Source of the DNA: Terriglobales bacterium
GTDB taxonomy: Bacteria; Acidobacteriota; Terriglobia; Terriglobales; Acidobacteriaceae
Assembly: GCA_015654835.1 (NCBI GenBank)
Contig: JAATGG010000004.1
Location: 1 to 42,657 of the forward strand
Direction of reading: 5' to 3'
Length of the DNA: 42,657 nucleotides
A program made the translations under genes and the position numbers. Each line of letters starts with the position of its first letter. Position 1 is the first letter of the stretch. The notes beneath the pieces are model-generated. The model saw only the letters and a program-made list of their open reading frames with translations, did no database searches and was not told the DNA's origin. Positions 18,891-29,000 of this stretch are shown piece after piece.

Positions 18891-21653
18891 TCAGCGACCG
18901 AAATTGTAACGTAAAGTGAATCGCGCCTGAACCGGTTCGACGGGATGCATAACCCTTGTGAATGCCGCGTTAGCATTCACAACACGCGCAACCTGCTCCT
19001 GCCCTGCTAATGTTGTTGGCGGTGTTGCTGGCAGCCCCAACCCGGCTGCTGACGTTATTTGGGATACATAGGCGTAATCGACGTCGTGATCTCGGCGGTT
19101 GAACACATTCAAAACTTCGCCCACAAGGCTCCAGCTCTTGTTGAATTTATAACTGGCCCCCAGGTTGACTAACGCCGTTGAGGGTGAGGTATAAAGTGCG
19201 TCGGACGTTAAAGGGCGCGGGCCAAAGTAGCGCAGGCGCAGACTTGCCGAAAAGCCTTTGTAGTCCTGCGCCGTGACGCCCGCTGCAACCACCCATCGAA
19301 CTGCCTCGGGTACCTCCTTGCCGTACTGATTTTGCAGGAAAGTACCTCCTCCGGTCGGAATAAGCCCAAAGCAATTCGAGTTCTTGGGGCAAAGCTCCTG
19401 GGCACCCGATAGAGTTGTGTGATAAAAGGTTGAATCGTCGCCGTCTTGTTCGCTAAAAATAGCGCGGGAGTCCGCAAAGTCAGCATCAAAAACCCAATGC
19501 TCCGATGGCATGTAGAAGTTTCCAACTTCTATGCCGTATCGGTTGCTCGGCTGCTGGGATGGACTCGTGCCTCCGGTGTCGCCATCCTGCAGCAACTCAG
19601 AATTACTGTGGAGATACCAGATCTCAACTGTGCTTTGCAGATGTGGAATGGCCGAGGTGCGCATACCAATTTCCGCACCCTTGGCCGGGACCAGAAGGGG
19701 GATTTTACCGGGGGCCTTCGTATCGTAGGTCGGCGTATTGTAATAAGGATAGTCCGGCGAAACCGGTTCATACAGTTGTGTTGAGCCGCGCACGTCGTTG
19801 GTGTGGTAACTGAATCCGCCCTGCACATAGAACTCCGTATTAGCCCATGGGCCGAAGATCAAGCTTGCCTTGGGACTGGGCAGAAACTTGGCTGTAGACT
19901 GGCCGGTATTGGGATTGTAGTTGGCAGGGTTGGGATCGTTGGGGTAGTCGGAGTTGGTGGGATTCGAATAGCTGGTGAGAATGCCTTTGCCGTAGTCGCC
20001 ACGCACAGCCAGAATGGAGCGGATTTTGCTCGCCCACTGGATCTTGCTTGACACCCAGGAACTTCCTATCGTCTCCGTGAATTTATTCAAATCTGTGTCC
20101 GCTGGCAAAACCGCCACTTGATCGAGCGAAGAAGGTGCATCCAAATAGTTAGCTGCATAGTAAGTCTTGCTCGTACGCACGCGGTCTTCCGTTCGAAAAT
20201 TGCCGTTGTGAATCCAGTCGTTGCGGAGTTGCAAACCGAACGTGGTTTCTACCTTGCGGCCGTACCATTCGCTGAAGATCGTGTGGCGTATGTCGAACCC
20301 GGCCACCCAGCGCCTGTCCTGCTGTTCAAACTGATCTCCCTTATAGGGGTCAACCAGGTAGTAGGTAAAATCAGAAAACAGATTGAGATCGTAATAGAAC
20401 CCGTAGGCAGAGATCTTTGTCAGGGAATTTGCGCCCTGGTGATGCCATTCGCCCTGCAGGCTATAACGATGGGAGTGGCCGCCGTCTTCCGGGTTCAGCG
20501 CGCCGAAAAAGCCGACGACGGGTACGCCCGTATAGGGGAGTTGATCGCTCGAGTTCCATCTGGTTCCAGCGTAACCGCGGACCGTAATGCTGAAGCCCTT
20601 GTCCTCTCCGCCCTGGCTGTAGGTTAGAAGACCGTTGAACTTGTAATAGTTGTCTGGATGCACCCATGGGCCGCCATCGTGATACGCTTCTCCGCCGTAC
20701 AGCAAGTTGCCCTTGCCCAGCTTATGTGAGACGCCGAAAACGAGCCGCGCAAACTGGTACATGCCGCCGTCCACCTGGACAAAGTTCTGGGGCAGTGTTT
20801 TGTAATACACCACCTCGGCATTTCCCGCTGAGCCATAGTTGCCGACATCGCCGTAATAGGGGCCTTTCTGGGCCTCCACCCGCTCCACAAACTCCGGGAT
20901 GACGGTATTCATGTCCGAGTACCCCTCGCCGTGCGCGTGCGAGCCCAGGTTCAGCGGCATACCATCGAGGAAGATAGCGAAGTCCGTGCCGTGGTCGAGA
21001 TTGAAGCCACGAAGAAAATACTGGTTGGCTTTGCCGCCACCGGCGTGTTGCGTAATGATCAGGCCAGGAAGCGCCTCCAGAATCTCTCCCGAGCGAAGAA
21101 GCGGACGATTTTTGAGTTCCTCTGCGCCCACCGTTACCTGGCCGGCGGAACTCGCAATTCCGACAAGATTATCCGCCCGGTCCTGCACCTCGATGGTGGT
21201 GCTTACTGTGCTCACGGCCAGAGAAATGCGCAGCGGGGCCGGCGCCTCAGTGGTTCCTATGGTGACGGAGATTTCTTTGGTCTCAAAACCGGGATTCATG
21301 ACGACGAGCCGATAATTGCCTGCCGCGAGTCCAGAAAAAATGAAGGAGCCGTTTGTGCCCGACCGTGTTGTTCTTTGTACTGTGCCATTCGCACTTTGAA
21401 CCTGCAAGGCAGCCCCGGCAATCGCTGCACCAGACGTATCAACGATAGTTCCTGATAGCTGCCGAGGCGGATAGGCCTCAGCATTCATGGGGACCGGCGT
21501 CTTCTCCTGCGCGGCAACCACGAGAGAACTAACCTCGATCGTTTTTGCACCGGAGATGCGGACAGCGCTGGTTTGCGCCGACACGACGAGGGCACAAGCG
21601 AGTGCGACAATCATCGGTGTGACTATCTTGATATTTGTGTTACCCGATTTCAC
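18891..21653 (-). CDS. TonB-dependent receptor, likely nickel/metal-related
   Basis: 920 residues from a GTG at 21653 with AAGGAG five bases upstream. A signal peptide (MIVALACALVVSAQ) is followed by a carboxypeptidase-regulatory-like domain (RQLSGTIVDTSGAAIAGAAL, about 64-145). The plug is well conserved (residues about 165-285): ILEALPGLII, QYFLRGFNLDHGTDFAIFLD, GMPLN and ERVEAQKGPYYGD. The barrel ends in ARFTLRYNFGR. Outer-membrane receptors of this kind import metal complexes or cofactors with TonB energy. A complete nikR lies downstream and a nikR derivative directly upstream on the same strand, pointing to nickel-dependent repression. Histidine-rich stretches (GSHAHGEGY, GGHSHRY) could help bind metal. 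The substrate is inferred, not proven. Confidence 0.92.
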   Translation of the reverse strand: MKSGNTNIKIVTPMIVALACALVVSAQTSAVRISGAKTIEVSSLVVAAQEKTPVPMNAEAYPPRQLSGTIVDTSGAAIAGAALQVQSANGTVQRTTRSGTNGSFIFSGLAAGNYRLVVMNPGFETKEISVTIGTTEAPAPLRISLAVSTVSTTIEVQDRADNLVGIASSAGQVTVGAEELKNRPLLRSGEILEALPGLIITQHAGGGKANQYFLRGFNLDHGTDFAIFLDGMPLNLGSHAHGEGYSDMNTVIPEFVERVEAQKGPYYGDVGNYGSAGNAEVVYYKTLPQNFVQVDGGMYQFARLVFGVSHKLGKGNLLYGGEAYHDGGPWVHPDNYYKFNGLLTYSQGGEDKGFSITVRGYAGTRWNSSDQLPYTGVPVVGFFGALNPEDGGHSHRYSLQGEWHHQGANSLTKISAYGFYYDLNLFSDFTYYLVDPYKGDQFEQQDRRWVAGFDIRHTIFSEWYGRKVETTFGLQLRNDWIHNGNFRTEDRVRTSKTYYAANYLDAPSSLDQVAVLPADTDLNKFTETIGSSWVSSKIQWASKIRSILAVRGDYGKGILTSYSNPTNSDYPNDPNPANYNPNTGQSTAKFLPSPKASLIFGPWANTEFYVQGGFSYHTNDVRGSTQLYEPVSPDYPYYNTPTYDTKAPGKIPLLVPAKGAEIGMRTSAIPHLQSTVEIWYLHSNSELLQDGDTGGTSPSQQPSNRYGIEVGNFYMPSEHWVFDADFADSRAIFSEQDGDDSTFYHTTLSGAQELCPKNSNCFGLIPTGGGTFLQNQYGKEVPEAVRWVVAAGVTAQDYKGFSASLRLRYFGPRPLTSDALYTSPSTALVNLGASYKFNKSWSLVGEVLNVFNRRDHDVDYAYVSQITSAAGLGLPATPPTTLAGQEQVARVVNANAAFTRVMHPVEPVQARFTLRYNFGR

Positions 21654-21710
21654 GGCTACTCCTTGAATGGAAATACATCTCTGAATCTTCGATTGTGCTT
21701 TGTGGACGTA

Positions 21711-21938
21711 TCAGCGATTGTGGTCGTTTTCGTGCCCGCGCTTGCGACATCGTTCCAGAGAGTTCGCTGGAACAGCCATCACCAGCCGCCCGTGTTGCGC
21801 GCCCTTCAATCCAATCAGCCGGTCGGCAAACTGCTTCACCTGTGCCGATTTTCCATGGACGATCAGTCCCTCGAAGCAGGCAAACCGTTTGAGAAGGTCG
21901 GAATCGAGCGCAATGCCGATTCTGCTCAGGACGCCCAT
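21711..21938 (-). pseudogene. Internally deleted NikR (75 codons)
   Basis: The frame starts at an ATG with GGGAG five bases upstream and reads LSRIGIALDSDLLKRF, which is the first strand and helix of the NikR DNA-binding domain (compare ISRTGISLEQDLLAGF in the intact nikR). It then jumps to CFEGLIVHGKSAQVKQFADR and LIGLKGAQHGRLVM, matching CLEVIIMRGRSKEIQEMADG and onward in the intact copy. About 75 residues are missing, including helix B of the RHH and the nickel ligands except the Cys. Frame is kept across the junction. It is followed after 57 bases by the receptor gene, so the two may be co-transcribed. It is either a decayed nikR or a short product with a new role. A 75-residue form could hardly bind nickel normally. 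Confidence 0.7.
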
Positions 21939-22734
21939 TTACACTCCCGTCGCACATCTTCGACTCTCACAGGGAAGATTTACAGTAACACGAATATAAA
22001 TATCATGCCACAAATGTTCCCGCGTTTTGAGACGAATAATCTCATGAGCTTGAAGTGGTGCAGTGAAAAGCTGCAATCAGAACCAGTAGCGCTACGCCTG
22101 TTGCCTCATGTGCTGTCCTCGGCCTCGCAACGCCGAACGATCCAGCGTCCTAACCTGAATGCCTCAATACGAGATTCGAAGACAAGACTTTCCTGGATGG
22201 GAATGGCATTGGAAAGCTCCTTTGGACCAAGGAGCCTTCGCAGACGCAAAGTGCGCGGCTGATTCTCGATAGCACGATTGCAAAAATAGTATTATGACGG
22301 CACTCACAACTGGGGAGACATAGGTACGAGAACTGCTGGATGACTAAACATCTTGGGTGGAAGAGAATCACCTGAAGCCACTCATCCGGGACGCAGATTG
22401 CATCTTCGCTCTCGGGGCAACATCCTTCACCGAAAAGCATCTTGAGTTTATTCGGAAAGCCTGTGAGACGGTTGTCGCACCGCGAAGGGTTCAAGCTGAG
22501 GGCAGCGTACTGGGTCGGTCGCAGAATATCTTGAGGGGCATGAGGGATTCTGGAGGGGGTATCGTGTCGTACCCTACTTTGGAGGGAATTGTACCCTGAT
22601 TCGTACCCCATTTCGAGCGCAGCTCTCCCCGAACTCGGTCGAACCACTTGGAACTATTATTCAGCTAAGTTATTGATTCATACACCAGATCGCTGTTCTG
22701 AAACCGTTCGGCAAAATCCGCCAAAGAACGATTT
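21939..22734. other. Gene-free stretch between nikR derivative and tRNA-Gln
   Basis: About 800 bases with no supported gene. Near the left end, GTAACAC at 21985-21991 with a weak partner CTCTCAC at 21964-21970 could be a poor copy of a NikR-type palindrome in the promoter of the minus-strand unit. Near the right end, the triplet GTACCC recurs around 22570-22610, close to the 3' side of tRNA-Gln. Short open frames are present but match nothing recognisable. Confidence 0.4.
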
Positions 22735-22808
22735 TGGTTGCCCCCCAGGGATTCGAACCCCGATATGCTGCTCCAGAGGCAGCTGTCCTACCATTGAACG
22801 AGGGGGCA
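22735..22808 (-). tRNA. tRNA-Gln (anticodon CTG)
   Basis: On the minus strand the acceptor stem TGCCCCC pairs with GGGGGCA, followed by discriminator A and encoded CCA. The anticodon arm GCTGC-CTCTGGA-GCAGC gives anticodon CTG. The T arm is CGGGG-TTCGAAT-CCCTG with one G-U pair. It is oriented away from the efflux operon that begins 288 bases to its right. Confidence 0.96.
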
Positions 22809-23069
22809 ACAAGCATCTGAAAAGCCTTGTAGCCGAAATGGCGACGATCACGGCAGGGCGCCGATCACGACAAACCAACTTGATCATCATAAGAGGATTT
22901 CCCGCCTCGGTCAAACTGATCCCAGGCCAACTCCGGGAGCCACTCCCGGTCCAGGGATTCACGATCTGCCTCTGCCAACTCCATGAGATCAAATTTCGGG
23001 CATTCTGTAGCCTTTCTTCCGCCCTCTCCGTCCAACCTGAAGGATCAACGACAAGTCCGACTGCAATAC

Positions 23070-23083
23070 TTTACTGATGTAAA
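23070..23083. promoter_or_regulatory. Small palindrome before the efflux operon
   Basis: TTTAC-TGAT-GTAAA is a 5-base inverted repeat overlapping a -10-like TAAAAT (23080-23085), 13 bases before the first ATG of the operon. It could be a repressor operator. The arms are short, so chance is possible. Confidence 0.3.
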
Positions 23084-23096
23084 ATCGGGGCAGAGA

Positions 23097-23486
23097 ATGG
23101 AGTTTTCCCTCAATCTGGCTTGGACGCTGTTGTCTGTCCTGATTCTGTGTCTGTGGCTGCGGGTTTCGCGGCGCGACGACACGAACCGGCGCATGCAGTT
23201 TCTCGCCATCGTCGCACTCATTCTTATCCTGTTTCCGGTGATTTCGGTAACGGACGACCTGCAGGCCGCTTTGAATCCGGCGGAGACGGATACCTGTCTG
23301 CGGCGGGACTACGGAATCGCGAGCGTGCATCCGTTCTTTCCGGCGATTTCTGCCCTTCCCCCGCTTGTGCCGGCCGCGCTTGCCGCAGGTGCCCTGCGCT
23401 TCGCAGGGCCAGTCGATGTTTCCGTTCCAGTGGTGGAACAGCCCGCCTTGTCGGCCATCCGGAATCGTCCACCGCCAGCGGCATGA
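23097..23486 (+). CDS. Small membrane protein leading the RND operon
   Basis: 129 residues from the ATG at 23097. Residues about 1-21 (MEFSLNLAWTLLSVLILCLW) and about 35-52 (FLAIVALILILFPVISV) are transmembrane segments joined by a basic loop (RVSRRDDTNRR). A hydrophobic, proline-rich segment follows (PFFPAISALPPLVPAALAAG). There is a Cys in the loop (DTCLRRDYG) but no histidine cluster. I do not recognise a family. It is the first gene before a TolC-like gene (91-base gap), and such small proteins often accompany metal-efflux operons, where they may help sense or hand over metal. Function unknown. Confidence 0.7.
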   Translation: MEFSLNLAWTLLSVLILCLWLRVSRRDDTNRRMQFLAIVALILILFPVISVTDDLQAALNPAETDTCLRRDYGIASVHPFFPAISALPPLVPAALAAGALRFAGPVDVSVPVVEQPALSAIRNRPPPAA

Positions 23487-23577
23487 TCTGCTGATTTTTC
23501 GTCTTGATTTCGTTCTGTCCCCTTGGGTTCCTTTCCTCCCCGTGTTCGCCGTGCAGACCACGGCACAAAGGTTCTGT

Positions 23578-24858
23578 ATGAAACCACTCTTCCCTTCACT
23601 GTCCGCTGTGACAGTGACCGTGCTACTCGCTCTTGCGCCAGCCCTCGCCGCGGCGCAACAAGGCCTGACATGGGATCAGGTAAAGGCCAGGTTCGAGGTG
23701 GCTAACCCCACCCTCAAGGCCGACTCTCTCAGTGTCGATGAGATGCGGGCCCAGGAGATTTCCGCATTCTTGCGCCCGAATCCACAGTTCACCGCTTCCA
23801 GCGACGGCACCCAGGTTGCTCCTCACGACGGAGTCTGGCAGCCCTTGAGAGGCACCGAGGCGCAGGGCAATTTCAGCTACCTGCATGAGCGCGATCACAA
23901 GCGCGAACTGCGCCTGCAGAGCGCCAAAGAGGGCACGCAAATCTCTGCATCGCAGCATGAAGATATGGAGCGCACGCTTCTCTTCAGTCTGCGTTCGCTC
24001 TTTGTCCAAACTCTTCAGGCCAAAGCGGTCCTCGAACTGGCGAAGGCCGACCTGGTTTATTACGATCGCATCATTCAAATCAGCCGCGACCGCTTCAACG
24101 CCGGCGACATTGCTCAAATCGACCTCGACCGCATCGAACTCCTGCGGGTGCAATATGAGACCGAGATTCAGACCGCCACCGTCAATCTGCGCACATCCAA
24201 AATCCAGCTTCTGCAGTTGCTCGACGATCGCACGCCGGTGGAGCAATTCGATGTGACTGGCCCTTTCGATTTTTCCGACACGCTGAGGCCGCTCGACGAC
24301 TTCCGCCAGATAGCGCTCGATGCCCGGCCCGACCTTCGCGCCGCTCTCCAATCGGTGCAGCAGGCCGACACCAATCACAAGCTGGCTATCGCCAATGGCT
24401 CCACCGATCCGACCTTCGGCAGTTGGTATACCTTCAATCCCTCTTTCAATAATCCCAATGACCAGCAGTCGCTTGGCCTCAGCGTCACCATCCCGCTGCG
24501 CATCTTCGACCACAACCAGGGAGAAAAGCAGCGTACGCTCATCGATATCGGGCGCAACCAGCAGTTGACCGATGCCACGCGTGCCCAGGTATTCAGCGAC
24601 GTCGACTCATCCTATGCCCAGGTGGAAAGCAATCTAGCGCTGCTCAGGCCCTATAAGGCGCACTACAAAGACCAGGCAACGCGCGTCCGCGACACGGTGA
24701 CCTATGCCTACCAGCACGGCGGCGCCTCTCTCCTTGACATGCTCAACGCACAAAGCGACTACCGCACTGTGCAATTAGCCTATCTACAACTGATCGGGTC
24801 GTATCTGACGGCCGCCGGACAACTGAATCTTGCTGTGGGACGCGAGGTAATCCAATGA
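23578..24858 (+). CDS. TolC/CusC-family outer membrane efflux protein
   Basis: 426 residues from the ATG at 23578, with a signal peptide (VTVLLALAPALAAAQ). The rest is two outer-membrane efflux repeats rich in long helices. The first repeat includes LVYYDRIIQISRDRFNAGDI and AQIDLDRIELLRVQYE; the second includes ARPDLRAALQSVQQADTNHK and the barrel strand SLGLSVTIPLRIFDHNQGE. The RF-x-x-G-D-I and PDLRAA motifs are diagnostic of the family. It forms the outer-membrane exit duct of a tripartite pump. Its stop overlaps the start of the adaptor gene by four bases, so the two are translationally coupled. Confidence 0.93.
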   Translation: MKPLFPSLSAVTVTVLLALAPALAAAQQGLTWDQVKARFEVANPTLKADSLSVDEMRAQEISAFLRPNPQFTASSDGTQVAPHDGVWQPLRGTEAQGNFSYLHERDHKRELRLQSAKEGTQISASQHEDMERTLLFSLRSLFVQTLQAKAVLELAKADLVYYDRIIQISRDRFNAGDIAQIDLDRIELLRVQYETEIQTATVNLRTSKIQLLQLLDDRTPVEQFDVTGPFDFSDTLRPLDDFRQIALDARPDLRAALQSVQQADTNHKLAIANGSTDPTFGSWYTFNPSFNNPNDQQSLGLSVTIPLRIFDHNQGEKQRTLIDIGRNQQLTDATRAQVFSDVDSSYAQVESNLALLRPYKAHYKDQATRVRDTVTYAYQHGGASLLDMLNAQSDYRTVQLAYLQLIGSYLTAAGQLNLAVGREVIQ

Positions 24859-26018
24859 CTCTCTATTCTCTTTTAAAGCGGTCCCCCCGGACTTCAGCCG
24901 CTCTGGCTCTTGCCACGACGGTCTGCCTGCTCTTCTCCGGATGCAAAAGCAAGGAGCAGGGCGACGGAACACCGCCGCCGGCCCAGGTCATCCAGGTTTC
25001 GGATATGAACCTGATCACCATCGACAGCAAAGATGTCGCCAAGTTCCCCTTGGTAGCCGCGGACAAGACCGAGTCCGCCTCCGAGTTAAACGCCACCGGC
25101 GCCGTCTTTCCCGACATCTCCCGCGAGATCCCGGTGATCACCCTGGCCAACGGTCGCGTCGTCAACGTGAAAACTCGCCTCGACGACAACGTGAAGAAAG
25201 GCCAGTTCCTGTTTGCCGTCCAAAGCCCCGACATCACCAATGCATTCGACACCTACGTGAAGGCCGTCAACGATGAACAGCTCACCAACAAGGCCTACAT
25301 TCGTGCCGAAGATCTGCTGAAACATGGCGCGATTTCACAGGCCATGGAAGAGCAGGCCGAAGATGCGGAAAAGGACGCCAAAGCCGACCTGCGCGCCGCG
25401 GAAGAACAGTTGAAAGTGTTGGGCGTGGACAAAAACCATCCCTCCAATACAGTGAACGTGTATGCCCCCATCTCCGGGGTCATCATCGGCCAAAACGTGA
25501 CCAACGCCGCAGCCGCCGGCGTCACTCTTTCCGGATCGGCCACCGCCTTTACCATCGCCGATCTGAGCAATGTCTGGATTCTTTGCGATGTCTATGAAAA
25601 CGACATTCCCAAGCTCCATCTCGGCCAGGAGGCCAAGGTCAAGCTCAACGCCTATCCGGATCGCCCTCTCACCGGCCGCGTCAGCGACATCGGCCCCGTG
25701 CTCGACCCGTCTCTCCGCACGGCCAAGGTCCGCATCCAGCTTGCCAATCCCGGCTTCCTCCGGCTCGGCATGTTTGTGACCGCCACCTTCACCGGCCAAG
25801 CCAAGGAAACTCATGCGGTGGTCCCTGCCGACGCCATTCTTCATCTTCATGATCGCGAATGGGTCTTCGTGCCCGCGGGCGGCAATCACTTCAGGCGCAC
25901 CGAAGTGCACGCCGGCCAAACGCTCAGCGGCAATCGGCAAGAGATCCTTTCCGGCCTTGCCCCCGGACAGCAAGTCGTCACCAACGCACTGCTACTTGAA
26001 ACCGCGGGGAACCAGTAG
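24855..26018 (+). CDS. Lipoprotein adaptor of RND efflux (CusB/CzcB-like)
   Basis: 387 residues. A lipoprotein signal ends at Cys30 (LLFSGCKSK), anchoring it to the membrane. The barrel-sandwich (lipoyl-like) halves flank a helical hairpin (about 110-160), followed by NVYAPISGVIIGQNVTNAAA and a beta-barrel domain (NVWILCDVYENDIPKLHLGQ). The C-terminal domain contains AVVPADAILHLHDREWVFV and GLAPGQQVVTNALLLE. This is the periplasmic adaptor linking pump and outer-membrane duct. The LHLHDRE loop with His could contact metal. It overlaps the preceding gene by ATGA and abuts the pump gene directly. Confidence 0.93.
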   Translation: MTLYSLLKRSPRTSAALALATTVCLLFSGCKSKEQGDGTPPPAQVIQVSDMNLITIDSKDVAKFPLVAADKTESASELNATGAVFPDISREIPVITLANGRVVNVKTRLDDNVKKGQFLFAVQSPDITNAFDTYVKAVNDEQLTNKAYIRAEDLLKHGAISQAMEEQAEDAEKDAKADLRAAEEQLKVLGVDKNHPSNTVNVYAPISGVIIGQNVTNAAAAGVTLSGSATAFTIADLSNVWILCDVYENDIPKLHLGQEAKVKLNAYPDRPLTGRVSDIGPVLDPSLRTAKVRIQLANPGFLRLGMFVTATFTGQAKETHAVVPADAILHLHDREWVFVPAGGNHFRRTEVHAGQTLSGNRQEILSGLAPGQQVVTNALLLETAGNQ

Positions 26019-29000
26019 ATGATTCGCGCACTTGTCGATTTCGCGCTCAAGAGCCGATGGCTGGTGCTCGGCGGAGTAGTCGTGCTCGCCGCATGGGGCG
26101 TCATTTCCTTCAGGAATCTTCCCATCGAGGCCTACCCCGACGTCGCCAACAACTATGTGCAGGTCATCACCCAGTGGCCCGGCCGCAGCGCCGAAGAGAT
26201 CGAGCGCCAGGTTACCGTGCCCGTTGAAATTCAGATGGCCGGCATCCCCCACCTTACAAATCTGCGCTCCACCACCCTCTCCGGCCTCTCCAGCCTGATG
26301 CTGGTCTTCGATGACGAATCCAAAGGCGATGCCAACCGCGAGCATGTGCTGGAGCGCCTCAACCAGGTCACTCTGCCCGCCAATCTGGTGCCGCAGATGG
26401 GTACCGACTGGAGCCCCGTCGGCCAGATTTACTGGTACACGCTCGAGAGCACCAATCCCTCCTACGACGTCATGGAAAAGAAGTCGCTCCAGGACTGGAC
26501 GCTCGAAAAGTCCTTCAAGAGCGTCAAGGGCGTGGTAGACGTAGCCAGCTTCGGCGGTCCCACCAAGGAATATCAAGTCAAGCTCGACCCTGAAAAACTG
26601 GTCTCCTATGGCCTGTCGATTGGCCAGGTTGAGCAGCAGCTTGCCAGCAACAACACCAACGGCGGCGGCAGCTTTATTGAGCAGGGCGCACAGCAGGTCA
26701 ACGTGCAATCCCTCGGCCTCTACAACGGTGTGCGGGATATCGCCGACACGGTCATCAAGACCTCCAACGGCGCCGCCATCAAGGTGCGGGATATCGCGAC
26801 CGTCGAGCAAGGGCCCAAGATTCGCCTGGGGCAGATTGGCCGCGCCTTCCATCGGCCCGACGGCACAATCGTCGACAATCCCGACACCGTCGAAGGCATC
26901 GTACTGCTGCAAAAAGGCGATGACTCCGACCCCGTGCTGCAGGGCATTCACGCCAAGGTCGACACAATTAACGGCAACACCCTGCCCAAGGGCGTAAAGG
27001 TCGTTCCGTTTCTCGATCGCTCGAAGCTCGTGGCCTATACCGTCGAAACGGTGGAGCACAACCTTACTGAAGGCGTGATCCTCGTCTCGATTATTCTGTT
27101 TCTCTTCCTCGGCAACGTGCGCGGCGCCATCATCGTCGCGCTCACCATTCCCTTCGCCCTGCTGTTTGCCTCCATCTGTCTCGACCTCAGCCACATTCCC
27201 GCCAACCTTCTTTCTTTGGGCGCACTGGACTTCGGCATGGTCGTCGATGGCTCGGTTGTGATGATCGAGAACATCGTCCGCCATCTCTCTCACAAGGACG
27301 ACACCCGCACCCCGACACAGAAAATCCGCGACGCCTCGCACGAAGTGCAGCGTCCCGTATTCTTCGCCATCGGCATCATCATTACCGCCTATCTGCCCAT
27401 CTTCACCCTGCAGGCGGTGGAGGGTCGGCTCTTCAAGCCCATGGCCTGGACCGTCGCCTTCGCGCTGCTGGGGGCGCTCACCTTCTCCATCGTGATCTCC
27501 CCCGTGCTGGCCAGCCTGCTGTTCAGCAAAGGCGCCAAAGAGTGGGAAAACCCCATCATGCATTGGCTGGTGCGCCGCTATCGAAAGGCGGTGCACGCAG
27601 CCATCGTGAACCGCCGCATCACCATCAGCATCGCGTCCGTGCTCTTTGCCATCGCCGTCTATCTCACCGTGGGCGGCGCCATCGGCTCCGAGTTCCTGCC
27701 TCACCTCGACGAGGGTTCCATCTGGGTACGCGGCACACTGCCGCCCAGCGAAGGTCCCACCGCCAGCATCGATTTCATGAACAAGGCGCGCGTCATCATC
27801 GCTTCGTTTCCTGAAGTCACTCAGGTAATCAGCCAGACCGGCCGACCCGACGACGGCACCGATACCACCGGCTTCTTCAACACCGAATACTTTGTCGATC
27901 TGAAGAGAAAAGAAGACTGGCGTCCCGTCTTCCATCAAAACAAAGAAGAGCTGATCGCCGCCATCGATAAGCAGCTTGAGCAATTCCCCGGCGTTATCTG
28001 GAACTTCTCCCAGCCCATCTCCGACAATATGGAAGAAGCCGTCTCCGGCGTCAAAGGCGAGTTGGCCGTCAAGCTCTACGGCGACGATCTGCGCACCCTA
28101 GAGCACAAGGCGGAAGAGATCCAGTCCCAGATGACGAAGGTCAAAGGCGTTCAGGACCTGGGCATCTTTCGCATCATCGGCCAACCCAACCTCAACTACT
28201 CGGTAGATCGCGATGCCGCCGCTCGCTGGGGCGTCAACGTGGCCGATATTCAAGACGCCATGCAGACTGCGGTCGGCGCCAACGCCGTTACGCAAGTGCA
28301 GCAAGGCGAAGCGCGATTCGATGTGACGCTGCGCTATCAAAAGCAATATCGCGACACCCGCGAGGCCATTGAAGATATTCGCCTGCTAGCGCCCACCGGA
28401 GAACGCGTCTCGCTCGCGCAACTCACCAAAGTCTCCACCGACGATGGCGCCGAAGAAATCTATCGCGAAGGCGGCCAGCGCTTCATCGCGATCAAATACT
28501 CCGTGCGTGGCCGCGATCTCGGCTCCACCGTCGAAGAGGCAATCCGCAAAGTCAACACCAACGTAAAGATGCCCACCGGCTATCACCTGGAGTGGGCCGG
28601 AGAATACGAGAGCCAGAAGCGCGCCAACAAGCGCATGGCCATCGTCATTCCCATTACCGTAGTGGCCATCTTCCTCATCCTCTACACCATGTTCCGCTCT
28701 TTCAAATGGGCGCTGCTCATTCTCGCCTCGGTCATCATGGCTTCCATCGGCGGCCCGCTGGCGCTGTTCCTCACCCACACCAACTTCTCGGTCTCGTCCG
28801 CCGTCGGCTTTCTCGCGCTCTTTGGGGTTTCTGTACAGACAGGCGTCATCATGCTGGAGTACATCAATCAACTGCGAGCGAGACGGCGTGGCATGGAGGA
28901 GTCCACCGAGCAGCACATCGTCGAGGCCGCTGTCGAAGGGGCCGTTCTTCGCCTGCGCCCCATCATGATGACCATGCTGGTCGCTACGCTCGGCCTGCTG

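Noticed and set aside
21964..21991. GTAACAC half-site as a NikR operator
   Set aside because: Only one arm matches the GTGTTAC/GTAACAC type known for NikR; the partner arm matches at about four of seven bases. It is kept only as a weak note.
22150..22647. 165-codon minus-strand frame
   Set aside because: No ribosome site, no recognised domain and irregular composition; it lies in an otherwise gene-free region.
25992..27983. Long open frame (about 660 codons) on the minus strand opposite the RND pump
   Set aside because: It is a shadow of the GC-rich pump gene, with low-complexity Asp/Gly/His composition and no recognisable domain. The plus-strand gene shows all family motifs.
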